DNA of 54,288 bases from DASYAE01 sp036501535 (GCA_036501535.1 DASYAE010000077.1:1-54288), one strand, 5' to 3'. Counted from the first letter of the stretch, positions 7,726 through 18,487 are shown. A program made the numbers and translations. Notes: a model not told the origin generated them from the sequence alone.

Positions 7726-8883
7726 TCAGGCGGCTTCGGCCGGGGACGGGCCGGGTCCGGGGACGGCGGTCGCGCCGGCCGCGCGGTGCGCCTGCAGCGC
7801 GGCGCCGTAGTGCCCGACCAGCTGCGCGCACACCGCCGGCCACGAGCGGGCGAGCACCCGCTCGCGCGCGGCCCGGCCGTAGGCGGCGCGCGCGGCCGGG
7901 TCGGCGAGCAGGGCGCCGACCCGGCCGCGCAGGTCCGCCGGGTCGCCCGGGTCGAACAGCAGGCCGGTCGCGCCGGGCTCGACCAGGTCCAGCGGCCCGC
8001 CGGCCGCGGGGGCGACCACGGGCACGGCGCTGGCCATCGCCTCCTGCACGCACTGCCCGAAGGTGTCGTCGGCGCCGGTGTGCACGAACACGTCGAGGCT
8101 CGCGTAGGCCGCGGCCAGCTGCTCGCCGTCGAGGAACCCGGGCATCACCGCGTCCGGGATCTGCTCGCGCAGCGCCGCGGCCGCCGGCCCGTCGCCGACC
8201 GCGACGATGCGCACGCCGGGCAGGTCGGCCAGGTGCGCGAGCAGGTGGACGCGCTTGTCCCCGGCCAGCCGCCCGACGTACCCGACCAGCGTCTCGCGCC
8301 CGCCGAGCAGCCGGGCGCGCAGCTGCTCGTCGCGCTTGTCCGGCCGGAACCGCTCGGCGTCCACGCCGCGGCCCCACAGCGCCAGGCGCGGCACGCCCTG
8401 GGCGCGCAGCTGCTCCAGGCTCGCCCGGGACGGCACCAGGTTGATCTCCGCCTGCCGGTGGATGTGCCGCAGCCAGGACCAGATGACCGCGTCGGTGCCG
8501 CGGAACCCGTACTGGCGGGCGAACCCGGCGACGTCGGTCTGGAACACCGCGACGCTCGGCACGCCGATGCGCCGCGCGGCGCGCGCCCCGGCCGCGCCCA
8601 GCGCGATCGGGGAGGCGAGGTGCACCAGGTCCGGGCCGAAGCCGCGCAGGATCCGCTCGACCCGCCGGGTGGGCAGGCCGAGCTTGAACTCCCGGTAGCC
8701 GGGCAGCCCCACCGCGGGCACGGCCACCACCGGGAAGCCCGCATAGCCCTGCGGGCCGGGGCCGGGGGCGACCACGAGCGCGTCGTGCCCCTCGGCGGAC
8801 AGGTGCTCAAGGATGCGGCGCACCGTGTTCGTGACGCCGTTGACCTGGGGCAGGAACGATTCGGTGACCAGTGCGACCCGCAT
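7726..8883 (-). CDS. GT4-family glycosyltransferase (mannosyltransferase-like)
   Basis: This 385-residue protein has a two-Rossmann-domain GT-B architecture. The N-terminal glycine-rich acceptor loop is FLPQVNGVTNTVRRILEHL (about 10-28). The donor domain starts at VGYVGRLAGDKRV, and the nucleotide-sugar site is TFGQCVQEAMASAVPVVAP (about 285-303) followed by GGPLDLVEPGATGLLF. This pattern is characteristic of GDP-mannose-dependent alpha-mannosyltransferases of actinobacterial lipid and lipoglycan pathways (MgtA/PimB-like), but the exact sugar is uncertain. There is no transmembrane segment; such enzymes act at the inner membrane face. The ATG at 8883 follows GATGGT by 6 nt with no Shine-Dalgarno, so it may be leaderless. 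The gene is divergent from the S9 peptidase. Confidence 0.87.
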   Translation of the reverse strand: MRVALVTESFLPQVNGVTNTVRRILEHLSAEGHDALVVAPGPGPQGYAGFPVVAVPAVGLPGYREFKLGLPTRRVERILRGFGPDLVHLASPIALGAAGARAARRIGVPSVAVFQTDVAGFARQYGFRGTDAVIWSWLRHIHRQAEINLVPSRASLEQLRAQGVPRLALWGRGVDAERFRPDKRDEQLRARLLGGRETLVGYVGRLAGDKRVHLLAHLADLPGVRIVAVGDGPAAAALREQIPDAVMPGFLDGEQLAAAYASLDVFVHTGADDTFGQCVQEAMASAVPVVAPAAGGPLDLVEPGATGLLFDPGDPADLRGRVGALLADPAARAAYGRAARERVLARSWPAVCAQLVGHYGAALQAHRAAGATAVPGPGPSPAEAA

Positions 8884-9116
8884 ATCGGCACCATCGCCGC
8901 CCGGGGTGGCCCCGTGGTGACCGGCGCGCGGTCGCCAGGCGAAGTTTCGCCGCACGGCCGGCGCCGCGCGCCGCACCTGCATCCGCGGGCCGGGCTGCTA
9001 GAATGTTCGCAGCGGGCCGCACCGACGCCACGACGCCCCGGGCGGCCGCTTCCCCCAGCGCACCGCGCGGGCACCGCCCCGGTGACGGCTACACACCACC
9101 CCCAGGCACACCATAT

Positions 9117-9122
9117 TAGGGT
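9117..9122 (+). promoter_or_regulatory. -10 element (TAGGGT), leaderless start of the S9 peptidase
   Basis: TAGGGT ends 6 nt before the ATG at 9129 and no Shine-Dalgarno is present, so the transcript probably starts at the initiation codon. I do not see a clear -35 box. Confidence 0.4.
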
Positions 9123-9128
9123 CCTGGT

Positions 9129-11174
9129 ATGGATGACGCCGCTTTCCCCCGCCAGTACGCCCGCACCCGGCGCTTCACGCTCGGCGCGCCGGGCTCCTTC
9201 ACCGTCTCCCCGGACGGCGCGCGCGTGCTGTTCACCCGCAGCGTGTCCGGCGCCGACCCGCGCGCCCTGCTGTGGCTCTACCAGGACGGCCGCGAACACC
9301 TGCTGGCCGACCCGCCCGCGCCGGGCGTGAGCGCCTACACGACCGACCGCGACGCGCGCACCGCCGCCTACCTCGCAGACGGCGAGGTGTGGACCGTGCG
9401 CACGGACGGCGGCGCGCCGCGCCGCGTCCCGACCGCCGCGGCGGCCGGCGACGCGCGCCTCTCACCGGACGGCACGATGATCGCCTACGTGACCGCCGGG
9501 GGCGCGCTGCACGTCGTGAACACCGACGGCACCGGCGAGCGGCTGCTCGCGCAGCCCGAGAACGACGAGACGGCCTACGGCGCGACCGGCCACACGGCGC
9601 TGGGCGCCGGCCACGGGCTGCACTGGGCGCCGCACGGCCGGACCCTACTGGCGGTGCGCGTGGAGATGACCGGGGTGCAGCGCCGCTACCTGCACGACCC
9701 GACCCACCCCGAGCGGGCGCCGCGCACGATCCCGTACACCGCGGCCGGAACGGCCACCCCGCGCATGTCCGCGGTCCTGATCGGGCTCGACGCGACCCGC
9801 GTGCCGGTCGACCTGCCGCGCCGCGTGCCCGACGCCGAGCAGCCGCCCGGGGCGTGGCACGCCCCGGGCTTCGAGTACCTGGCCACCGCCGCCTGGCCGG
9901 ACACCGCGCACGGCGGCCCGGTGCTCACCCTGCACTCGCGCGACCAGCGCACCGCGTGGGTGGTGCGCGCCGACCCGCAGACCGGCGCCGCCGAGGTGAT
10001 CGCCCGGCACCGCGACGAGACGTGGGTGCACCTGACGCCGGGCACCCCGCTGTTCACCGCCGCCGGCACCCCGGTGCTGCCCCACACCGACGCCGATACG
10101 CGCACCCTGCGCATCGGCGCGACCAGCGGCCCGCCCGGCGTGCAGGTCGAGGCCGTGCTCGGCGCCGCCGGCGAGCGGGTGCTGTTCACCGCGAGCGAGG
10201 ACCCCACCGAGACGCACGTGTGGTCCCACGAGCCCGACGCCGGCTTCACCCGGCTGACCCGGCAGCCCGGCGTGCACAGCGCGGCGCTCGGCGGCCAGAC
10301 CCTCGTGCTCGACAGCCGCACCGAGCAGGGCCACACCGTCACCGTGCTGCGCGCCGGCCTGCCCGCCGGATCGATCGCGGTGCTCACCGAGCAGCCGCTG
10401 GTCACCTCCCGCCCGGTGTTCCTCACGCTCGGCCCGCGGCAGCTCAACGCACGCCTGCACCTGCCCTCCTGGCACCGCGACGGGCAGCGCCTGCCGGTGC
10501 TGATGTGCCCCTACAGCGGCCCGACGATCCGCGTGGTGACCCGGGCGCGCGCCTGGCACGACGCGGTGTGCCAGTGGTTCGCCGAGCAGGGCTTCGCGGT
10601 CCTGGCCGCGGACGGGGCCGGCACACCGGGCCGCGGCGCGCGCTTCGAGCGGGAGGTGTTCGGCGACCGGCTCGGCCCCGTGCTCGACGACCAGGTCGGC
10701 GCCCTGCACGCCGCCGCCGAGCGGTACCCGGCGCTGGACCTGGACCGCGTCGGCATCCGCGGCTGGTCCTACGGCGGCTACCTGGCCGCCGGCGCCGTGC
10801 TGCGCCGCCCCGAGGTGTTCCACGCGGCCGTCGCCGGGGCGCCGCCGACCGACCGGCGCCTGTACGAGGCGTACTGGGAGGAGCGGTGGCTCGGCCACCC
10901 CGACGTGCAGCCGCGCAACTACGAGCGCTGCTCGCTGGTGGCCCTCGCCGACCGCCTGACCCGGCCGCTGATGCTGGTGCAGGGCCTGCTCGACGACAAC
11001 GTGTTCCCGGCGCACACCCTGCGCCTGTCCGCGGCGCTGCTGGCCGCCGGCCGGCCGCACACCCTGCTGCCGCTGCCCGGCACCGGCCACCGCAACGACC
11101 GCCCCGGCACAGGCGACGCGCTGCTGCTGGCCGAGCGGGACTTTCTGCGCCGCGAGTTGCACGCCGCGCCCTAG
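9129..11174 (+). CDS. S9-family prolyl oligopeptidase / dipeptidyl-peptidase IV-like serine peptidase
   Basis: This 681-residue protein has an N-terminal beta-propeller (about 15-430) with repeated SPDGxxx(L/I)FT/AY motifs such as SPDGARVLFTRS and SPDGTMIAYVT. A C-terminal alpha/beta-hydrolase domain follows. The nucleophile motif GWSYGGYLA places Ser547; the acid is Asp622 or Asp623 in LLDDNVF and the base is His654 in GTGHRN. Peptidases of this group cleave short peptides after proline or alanine. I see no signal peptide, so it is probably cytoplasmic. It is flanked by a leaderless-type promoter and a strong hairpin terminator, hence likely monocistronic. The family is firm; peptide preference is not determined. 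Confidence 0.92.
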   Translation: MDDAAFPRQYARTRRFTLGAPGSFTVSPDGARVLFTRSVSGADPRALLWLYQDGREHLLADPPAPGVSAYTTDRDARTAAYLADGEVWTVRTDGGAPRRVPTAAAAGDARLSPDGTMIAYVTAGGALHVVNTDGTGERLLAQPENDETAYGATGHTALGAGHGLHWAPHGRTLLAVRVEMTGVQRRYLHDPTHPERAPRTIPYTAAGTATPRMSAVLIGLDATRVPVDLPRRVPDAEQPPGAWHAPGFEYLATAAWPDTAHGGPVLTLHSRDQRTAWVVRADPQTGAAEVIARHRDETWVHLTPGTPLFTAAGTPVLPHTDADTRTLRIGATSGPPGVQVEAVLGAAGERVLFTASEDPTETHVWSHEPDAGFTRLTRQPGVHSAALGGQTLVLDSRTEQGHTVTVLRAGLPAGSIAVLTEQPLVTSRPVFLTLGPRQLNARLHLPSWHRDGQRLPVLMCPYSGPTIRVVTRARAWHDAVCQWFAEQGFAVLAADGAGTPGRGARFEREVFGDRLGPVLDDQVGALHAAAERYPALDLDRVGIRGWSYGGYLAAGAVLRRPEVFHAAVAGAPPTDRRLYEAYWEERWLGHPDVQPRNYERCSLVALADRLTRPLMLVQGLLDDNVFPAHTLRLSAALLAAGRPHTLLPLPGTGHRNDRPGTGDALLLAERDFLRRELHAAP

Positions 11175-11194
11175 GACGGGAGCGTGAATACGCC

Positions 11195-11219
11195 GGCGCG
11201 CGCCCTTGCGGCGCGCGCC
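11195..11219 (+). terminator. Hairpin terminator after the S9 peptidase
   Basis: Two 10-nt GGCGCGCGCC arms flank a 5-nt CTTGC loop, starting 20 nt after the stop codon. Confidence 0.6.
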
Positions 11220-11302
11220 CGGCCGACTACCGTGCGCCAGATAAGATGAGGGGTCTGCGATCAGCGCGGACCGCGACGATCGTCCCGAAAGGCCTGGCGA
11301 GC

Positions 11303-12556
11303 ATGAACGAGACCGCCGCCCCCACCAGCCCCGGCCCAGCCGCCGACCGCGCCGCCGACCCGCACCCGGACGTCCCGGACTACCCGTTCCCCGCCGGACC
11401 GCTGGAGGTCCCGGCCGAATACGCGCAGCGCCGCGCCCAGTGCCCGCTCGGCCACGTGCGCCTGCCCAGCGGCGACGAGGCCGTGCTGCTGGTCACCTAC
11501 GGGGACGTCGCCGCGGCCCTGGCCGACACCCGCCTCTCGCACGACCTGACCGGCCCGCACGCCCCGCGCATGACCGCCGAGCCCAGCTTCTTCAACGACC
11601 CGGACTCGATGCTGACCAAGGACGGCGAGGAGCACCTGCGCATCCGCCGCATCGTCGCCTCCGCGTTCACCCCGCGCCGCATCGCGCGCTGGGCGCCGGC
11701 CATCGAGCAGATCGCCGACGACCTGATCGAGCGCCTCGCGCAGGCCGGCCCGCCGGCCGACCTGGTCGAGCACTACTGCTTCCAGCTGCCGGTCCTGGTC
11801 ATCTGCCGGCTGCTGGGCGTGCCCGAACACGACGCCCCGCGCTTCCGCGACTGGTCCAACGCGTTCGTCCTGGCCGCGCAGATGACCCGCGAACAGCAGA
11901 CCCAGCAGATCCGCGAGTTCTCCGCCTACATGGCCGACCTGATCGCGCAGCGCCGCGAGAAGCCCCAGGACGCCCTGATCGACGACCTGATCGCCGCACG
12001 CGACGGCACCGACCGGCTCTCCGAGCCCGAACTGCTGCACCTGTCCGCCGGCCTGCTGGCCGCCGGCAACGAGACCACCTCGAACACCCTGGGCCGCTCC
12101 GTGCTCGCGCTGCTGAGCGACGGGCGCGCGCCGTGGAATCAGCTGCTGGCCGACCCGGGCCTGCTGCCGGCCGCCGTCGAGGAACTGCTGCGCTTCGTCG
12201 AACTCGGCAACGGCGCCACCCTGCGCATCGCCACACAGGACGTGGACCTGCCCTCCGGGCGCATCACCGCCGGGCAGACCGTCGCGATCGCCAGCAACTC
12301 CGCCAAACGCGACGAGATCGTCTACCCGCAGCCCGACACGCTGCGCTTCGACCGCGACGCCCCGCCCGCCCCGACATTCGGCGGCGGCCCGCACTACTGC
12401 CTCGGCGCGCACCTGGCCAAGGCCGAGCTGCGCATCGGCCTGGCCCAGCTTCTTCAACGGCTCCCGACGCTGCGCCTGGACGCCGACCCGGGCGAGCTGC
12501 GCTTCACCGACGGCGAAATCCTCAGCTCCCTGACCACGCTGCCGGTCTCCTGGTAG
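11303..12556 (+). CDS. Cytochrome P450
   Basis: This 417-residue soluble bacterial P450 has the I-helix AAGNETTSN (about 253-261, asparagine in the position usually occupied by His or Asp before ETT), the K-helix ExxR within VEELLRFVE, and the heme loop FGGGPHYCLGAHLAKAEL with Cys366 as the iron ligand. The N-terminal DYPFPAGPLEVPAEYAQRR resembles actinomycete CYP105/107-type enzymes. Electron partners are not encoded nearby and no biosynthetic cluster surrounds it, so the substrate is unknown. GAAAGG about 10 nt upstream supports the ATG. A TAAGAT hexamer at 11242-11247 could be the -10 box. Confidence 0.94.
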   Translation: MNETAAPTSPGPAADRAADPHPDVPDYPFPAGPLEVPAEYAQRRAQCPLGHVRLPSGDEAVLLVTYGDVAAALADTRLSHDLTGPHAPRMTAEPSFFNDPDSMLTKDGEEHLRIRRIVASAFTPRRIARWAPAIEQIADDLIERLAQAGPPADLVEHYCFQLPVLVICRLLGVPEHDAPRFRDWSNAFVLAAQMTREQQTQQIREFSAYMADLIAQRREKPQDALIDDLIAARDGTDRLSEPELLHLSAGLLAAGNETTSNTLGRSVLALLSDGRAPWNQLLADPGLLPAAVEELLRFVELGNGATLRIATQDVDLPSGRITAGQTVAIASNSAKRDEIVYPQPDTLRFDRDAPPAPTFGGGPHYCLGAHLAKAELRIGLAQLLQRLPTLRLDADPGELRFTDGEILSSLTTLPVSW

Positions 12557-12652
12557 CGGCCCCGGGCGCCCGGCTGAAATCCGGCGCCGGTTTGTGGCAG
12601 GCTGTCAGCGCGGAACGCATCAGGGGCGGGCCAGAACGAAGAGAGCGGGCGC

Positions 12653-13672
12653 GTGGCGAGCAGCGGGAACGGCGCACGGCGCCCCGGGCGCCCCGCGCCC
12701 GCCGCACCGGGCTGGGCACTCGCCGCGGGCATCGCCCTGGCTTTGGTGATCGCCGCGCTCGCGCTGCGCGCCGCGGCCGGCTCGGCGCTGCACACCCCGC
12801 AGGTCGGCTACGGCGCGACCGCACTGGTCGCCCTCGCCGCGCTCGCCGCGGGCCTGACGGCCCTGCGCTTCTACCGGCGCCGCGCACCGCGCCGCGCACT
12901 GCGCGGCACGGCCGCGGAGCGGCTGCGCTCGACGACCCTGGCCGCGCTGGGCACGCTCACGCTCGCCGTGCCCGGCGCGCTGCTGATCTTCGGCCGGATA
13001 TCCCTGCACCGCACGGGAAGCCCGCAGTCCCCCGCCACCCTCGCCCCGCCGAGCCCGCGCATCTCCGCGGGCCCCTCCGCGCAGTCCTCCCGCCCGGCGC
13101 GGCCCGGCGCGCACTGGCACCTGGACCTGACGCCGCTGCTGATCGGCCTGGCCGCCGTGGCCGGCGCGATCATCCTGGCGGCCGTGGCGTACTTCCTCTA
13201 CACCCTCGCGCGCGGCCCGCTGACCGGGCCGGCGCCCGGCGGCGACCTCGCCGCAGGGCCCGAGCAGGACCAGGAGCAGGACGCGCTGGCCGACGCGCTG
13301 CTGGCCGGCCGCTCGGCGCTGGCCGGCGACGACGCGCGCGCCGCGATCATCGCCTGCTACGCGGCGATGGAGGAGAGCCTGGCCGCGGCCGGCATCGCCC
13401 GGCTCGCCTCCGACAGCCCGACCGACCTGCTGCGCCGCGCCGTCCAGCGCGGCGTCGCGGACCGCGCCGCCACCGCACGGCTCACCGACCTGTTCCGCGA
13501 GGCGCGCTACTCCACCCACCCGATGAGCACCGCCCAGCTGGCCGACGCGCGCGCCGCCCTGGACGCGGTCACCGCCGCCCTGCCCGCCGACACACCGCCC
13601 CCGGCCGACGAGACCCCGCAGGCCGCCGACGCCGCGACCGGCACACCGCAGGACGCAAGGGGACCGCAGTGA
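12653..13672 (+). CDS. DUF4129 membrane protein (first gene of MoxR operon)
   Basis: This 339-residue protein has four predicted membrane segments (about 20-42, 55-72, 95-117 and 158-182). A cytoplasmic C-terminal domain typical of DUF4129 follows (about 205-310): ARAAIIACYAAMEESLAAAG, SPTDLLRRAV, and LFREARYSTHPM. In actinomycetes DUF4129 proteins accompany MoxR ATPases, DUF58 and transglutaminase-like proteins in a conserved operon thought to act in cell-envelope or complex maturation. The GTG start overlaps no upstream gene. Its stop overlaps the next start in a GTGA, indicating translational coupling. Confidence 0.85.
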   Translation: MASSGNGARRPGRPAPAAPGWALAAGIALALVIAALALRAAAGSALHTPQVGYGATALVALAALAAGLTALRFYRRRAPRRALRGTAAERLRSTTLAALGTLTLAVPGALLIFGRISLHRTGSPQSPATLAPPSPRISAGPSAQSSRPARPGAHWHLDLTPLLIGLAAVAGAIILAAVAYFLYTLARGPLTGPAPGGDLAAGPEQDQEQDALADALLAGRSALAGDDARAAIIACYAAMEESLAAAGIARLASDSPTDLLRRAVQRGVADRAATARLTDLFREARYSTHPMSTAQLADARAALDAVTAALPADTPPPADETPQAADAATGTPQDARGPQ

Positions 13673-14253
13673 CACCCGGCCCCGCCACACCCGAGCACGC
13701 GACGCCCGGCCCCACGGGCGGCGCCGGCCACCGGCTGGAGATCACCCTCCTGGGGTGCGCCGCCGCCGCGACGCTCACGGCCCTGTGGGCGTGCCTCGGC
13801 GTGGCCGGCGCCGGCGCCGGCGCGGCCGTCCTGGCCGTCGCCGCCCTGCTCGCGGCCCGCTACATAGCCGGCGCCGACGCGTTCGACGGCGACTACCGGC
13901 GCTCGGTGCGCCTGGTCACCGCCCGCGAACCGAGCCTGCAGGGCTGGGCCGCCGCCGTGGACGCCGCCCGCGCCACGCCCGCCGGCTTCGAACGGGTCCT
14001 GCGCCCCCAGCTCGAACGCCTCTACGCGGTACGCCTCGCCGAACGCCACGGCGTGTCCCTGCACACCGACCCGGACCGCGCCGCCGCCCTGGTCGGCCCC
14101 GCCCTGTTCCCCTGGATCGACCCGCGCCGCCCCCCGCCGCCCGAACCGCCGCGGCGCACCGTGCTCGACCGGCGCGCCCGCGCCGCCGCCGCCCCGCCCC
14201 CGGTCCCCGACACGGTGCTCGAAGCACTCGTGCGGCGCCTGGAGACCCTGTAG
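13669..14253 (+). CDS. Small membrane protein of the MoxR operon, unknown function
   Basis: This 194-residue protein has a hydrophobic hairpin of two membrane segments (about 24-62) followed by a charged cytoplasmic region ending in a proline-rich stretch and a helical tail. The sequence AADAFDGDYRRSVRLV-like after the second segment suggests a membrane-anchored soluble domain. I do not recognise a named family. Four-base overlap with the DUF4129 gene and a 26-nt gap to moxR put it firmly in the operon, so it is likely an accessory subunit of the MoxR/DUF58 system. Confidence 0.75.
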   Translation: MTPGPATPEHATPGPTGGAGHRLEITLLGCAAAATLTALWACLGVAGAGAGAAVLAVAALLAARYIAGADAFDGDYRRSVRLVTAREPSLQGWAAAVDAARATPAGFERVLRPQLERLYAVRLAERHGVSLHTDPDRAAALVGPALFPWIDPRRPPPPEPPRRTVLDRRARAAAAPPPVPDTVLEALVRRLETL

Positions 14254-14279
14254 ACCCGAACGGAAGAAGTCGTACAGCG

Positions 14280-15268
<989 letters not shown>

Positions 15269-15272
<4 letters not shown>

Positions 15273-16696
15273 GCGCGCCCGCCGCCGCGCAGGACGCCCG
15301 CCCCCCGACCGCACCACCCACCGCGCCCGACCGGCTGGCCCTCGCGCCGCCGCCCGGGGACGCGCAGCGGGCCCACGACGCGGTGCGCCGCGCCCTGGGA
15401 TCCGCCCCGCCCTACCCGGCCGCCTCCGCGCCGCCCGCACCGCCGGTCACCGGATGGCGGCTGACCGAACGGGCCCTGCGCCTGGGCACGGTCGCCGCGC
15501 TGGCCGCCGCCGCGGCCCTGGCCACCGGCCAGGCGTGGCTGCTGGCCCTGGCCGCGGGCCCCGCGGTCCTGCTGGCGTTCGGCGCCGCCGCCGGAACGCG
15601 CCCCACCCGCGTGGCCGCGCACGCGAGCACCGCACCGCAGCGCTGCTTCGAGGGCGAACCGGTCACCGCCCGCATCGACCTCGCGTTCGACGGGCTGGCC
15701 GGCTGGATCGACCCGGCCGTGACCCCCGGGCCCGGCGTGGAGCTCACCGGGGTGAGCGTGCACGGCGCGGCGGCCACCCTGGAGTTCACCGCACGGCGCT
15801 GGGGCCGCTGGACGCTGGGCACCGCCGACCTCGACCTACACGACGCCGGCGGCCTGAACCGGCGCACGGTGCGCGTCGAGCTCGGCGACATCGACGTCTA
15901 CCCCCTGCCGGCCGACGCCTCGCTCACCCCCATACCGCAGGTGCTGCCCGACCGCATCGGCGAGCACAGCGCCCGCCAGAACGGCGAAGGCTTCGAGTTC
16001 ACCGGGGTGCGCCCCTACACGTGGGGCGAGCGGCAGCGGCGCATCCACTGGCCCTCCACGACCCGGCGCGGCACGATCCAGGTCAACCAGTACGCCGCGC
16101 AGCGCACCGCCGACACCGTGGTCCTGCTCGACGCGCTCGGCGACGTGCGCGACCCGGCCAGCGGCCGCTCGAGCCTGGACGACGCGGTGCGCGCCACGGC
16201 CGGGATCACCCGCGCCTACCTGCGCAGCCACGACCGCGTCGGCGTCGTCTCCATCGGCGGGAAGCTGCGCTGGCTCCAGCCCGGCACCGGCGCGAACCAC
16301 CTCTACCGGATCGTGGAGACGGTCCTGGAGGTGCGACGCGACCTCGGCTACGCCGTCCCGGACATCGGCCGGGTGCCCCCGCCCGCGCTGCCGCGCGGCG
16401 CCCTGGTCTACGCCGTCACCCCGCTGGCGGACGACCGGTTCCTCGACGCGCTGCGGGACCTGGCCGAGCGCGGCAACCCCGTCACCGTCATCGAGGTGCC
16501 CACCGGCGACCCGTCGATCGACCCGCAGGACCCCGCCAGCGTGCTGGCCCTGCGGCTGTGGCGGCTGGACCGCGCCGCCCTGCGCTACAGCCTGACCGAA
16601 CGCGGCATCCCGGTGCTGGCCTGGGACGGCCAGGCGTCCCTGGACCTCGCGCTGGCCCCCCTGATGCGCACGGGCGTACGGGGGCGCACCCGGTGA
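15269..16696 (+). CDS. DUF58 domain protein (MoxR partner)
   Basis: This 475-residue protein has a proline-rich N-terminus, two membrane segments (about 68-110), a beta-rich middle, and a C-terminal DUF58 core. The diagnostic motif is YTWGERQRRIHWPSTTRRG (about 250-268), followed by a VWA-like segment VVLLDALGDVRD and a later VGVVSIGG. DUF58 proteins pair with MoxR ATPases. The gene begins with a GTG overlapping the moxR stop and ends with a GTGA overlap into the last gene, so the three are coupled. Confidence 0.92.
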
Positions 16697-17355
16697 CCCT
16701 CGAGCAGCACGACGCCGCGACCGGCGCGCCGCCCGGCCCAGGCCCGGCCGCGTGGGCGGGACGGCTGCGCGACCCGGCGCTGCTGACCGCCCTGCCCCTG
16801 GCCGGCGCCGCACTGCTCCCGTTCGAGCTGAGCGCCGCCCGCTCCGGCAACGCGGTCAGCGGCGCCCTGCTCGCCCTGGTCACCCTCGCGCTGACCCTAT
16901 GGGCCGCCCCGGCGCTCGTCGCCCGCCCGACGGTCGCCGCCGTGTGGAGCGCCGCCGCCGCCCGCCACCGCAACACCCTGTTCGCCGCGTACTGCGTCAT
17001 CCTGGCGGCCCTGGACCACCCCGCGGCCTACCTCGCCGCCCTCGACGCCGGCCTGCTGCTGGCCTACCTCGCCACGCTCGACGCGCGCACCGCCGGACCG
17101 GTCGGCGCGCGCCAGGCACGCAGCCGCGTGATCCTGCCCGCGGCCGCCGCGTGCACCGCGCTCACGCTGGCCGCCGCGCTCGCCCCGGCCGGCTCCGCCG
17201 CCGCCTGGGCCCGCCTGGCCGCCGCGCTCGCCGTCACCTGCGCGGGCGCCCTGGTCGGCGCCGCACTGTGGGCGCGCCGCACCGCCGCCAAAGCCGCGGA
17301 CCCCGGCCCCGGCGCGCCGGCCGGCACACCGCCCGGGGCCCGCCGGCGGCACTGA
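16693..17355 (+). CDS. Alanine-rich integral membrane protein, last gene of MoxR operon
   Basis: This 220-residue protein is almost entirely hydrophobic, with about five or six membrane segments (first at about 32-46, others through residue 200), and ends in a short basic tail. I recognise no catalytic motif. Its GTG start overlaps the DUF58 stop, so it is translated with that gene and is probably a membrane component of the same system. Confidence 0.75.
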   Translation: MTLEQHDAATGAPPGPGPAAWAGRLRDPALLTALPLAGAALLPFELSAARSGNAVSGALLALVTLALTLWAAPALVARPTVAAVWSAAAARHRNTLFAAYCVILAALDHPAAYLAALDAGLLLAYLATLDARTAGPVGARQARSRVILPAAAACTALTLAAALAPAGSAAAWARLAAALAVTCAGALVGAALWARRTAAKAADPGPGAPAGTPPGARRRH

Positions 17356-17413
17356 CCCGCCCCAGCCGACCCCCCGTTCGCCCGCCCGCCGTGCGAGGGC
17401 AGGTGACCGGCCG

Positions 17414-17419
17414 TAGCGT
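17414..17419 (+). promoter_or_regulatory. -10 element (TAGCGT), leaderless start of the PPOX gene
   Basis: TAGCGT ends 6 nt before the ATG at 17426 and no Shine-Dalgarno intervenes. Confidence 0.45.
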
Positions 17420-17425
17420 GACCGC

Positions 17426-17812
17426 ATGACCAACGATCTCGGCTACGCGAAGTACATCAGCGTGACCACGTTCCGCCGCAACGGCGACCCGGTCGCCACC
17501 CCCGTGTGGACGGTCCCGATGAACGACAAGATCTACGTCTCGACCGGGTCGCGCACCGGGAAGGTCAAGCGGCTGCGCGGCAACGACCACGCGACGGTCG
17601 CCCTGTGCGACATGGCCGGCAAGAACGTCGGCCCCCAGCACAAGGCCACCGCGCGCCTGGTGCCCTACGCGGACCGGCCCGAGGTGCACGAGCTGATGCT
17701 GCGCAAATACGGCGTCCAGCAGCGCCTGGCCGAATTCGTGGACAAGGCCCGCAACCGCACCAAGTGGCCGGTCGGCGACCGGGTCCTGATCGAGCTCACG
17801 CTCGAGGACTGA
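17426..17812 (+). CDS. PPOX-class F420-dependent (or flavin-binding) oxidoreductase
   Basis: This 128-residue split-barrel protein shows YISVTTFRRNGDPVATPVWTV, the phosphate-binding segment STGSRTGKVKRLRGNDHATVALCD, and VGDRVLIELT at the end. The size and motif order match small PPOX proteins that bind F420 or FMN and reduce diverse electron-poor substrates. The GSRTGKVKRLR segment is the usual F420-phosphate contact region in this group. It follows the MoxR operon by 70 nt but has its own leaderless-type promoter. The exact substrate is unknown. Confidence 0.85.
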   Translation: MTNDLGYAKYISVTTFRRNGDPVATPVWTVPMNDKIYVSTGSRTGKVKRLRGNDHATVALCDMAGKNVGPQHKATARLVPYADRPEVHELMLRKYGVQQRLAEFVDKARNRTKWPVGDRVLIELTLED

Positions 17813-17854
17813 CCCGCCCGCCGCCCCCGCGCCGCCGCGTGCCAGACTCGGGGC

Positions 17855-18487
17855 ATGCTGCTGCCCCGCACAGCGCGCGCACGGATCGCCGCCGCCGGAG
17901 CCCTGGCCGCCGCAGCCGCGCTGATCGCGGCCGCGTCCCTGGCCGCCGCGCGCACCGGCCCGAGCCCGGCGGCCGCCGACAGCGGCGCCGGCGGCACCCA
18001 GCAGGCCGCCTCCACGGCCACCACCGGCGTGACCACCTACCCCGCCGGCAAGCGCACGGCCCTGCCGGACCTGAGCGGCGACACGCTCACCGGCGCCCCC
18101 CTGGCGCTCTCCCAGGAGCGCGGCCACGTGCTCGTGGTGAACTTCTGGGCGTCGTGGTGCGGGCCGTGCCGCGGCGAGGTGCCCGGCCTGGAGCAGGAAT
18201 ACCAGGCGTTCCAGGGCCGCGGCGTGGACTTCGTCGGCGTCGACGTGGCCGACCAGGCCGCCGCGGCATCGAGCTTCGCGCACTCCTACGGCATGTCTTA
18301 CCCGTCGCTGCAGGACCCGCAGCAGCAGCTGATCCTGCAGCTCAAGCAGATCGTCCCGCCCGACGACGTGCCCTCCACGCTCGTGGTGGACCCGCAGGGC
18401 GGCATCGCGGCCCGCATCATCGGCCCGGTCACCCAGGCGCAGCTGACCGCACAGCTCACCGGCCTGCTGGCCGCGGCCGGGAGCTGA
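17855..18487 (+). CDS. TlpA/ResA-like membrane-anchored thioredoxin
   Basis: This 210-residue protein has an N-terminal hydrophobic signal anchor (about 9-32) and an extracytoplasmic thioredoxin fold (about 65-208). The redox motif is WCGPC (Trp101-Cys105) within VVNFWASWCGPCRGEVPGL, and a cis-proline region lies in DDVPSTLVVD. Such proteins reduce or resolve disulfides outside the membrane, often for cytochrome maturation. No lipobox cysteine is present. A CAGACT 6 nt upstream of the ATG is a possible leaderless -10. The gene is convergent with the VKOR/DUF929 pair, giving a cluster of thiol-redox genes. Confidence 0.88.
   Translation: MLLPRTARARIAAAGALAAAAALIAAASLAAARTGPSPAAADSGAGGTQQAASTATTGVTTYPAGKRTALPDLSGDTLTGAPLALSQERGHVLVVNFWASWCGPCRGEVPGLEQEYQAFQGRGVDFVGVDVADQAAAASSFAHSYGMSYPSLQDPQQQLILQLKQIVPPDDVPSTLVVDPQGGIAARIIGPVTQAQLTAQLTGLLAAAGS

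Noticed and set aside
9272..11302. In-frame extension upstream of the P450
   Set aside because: It overlaps the S9 peptidase in another frame, has no P450 similarity, and contains the terminator hairpin. The P450 begins at 11303.
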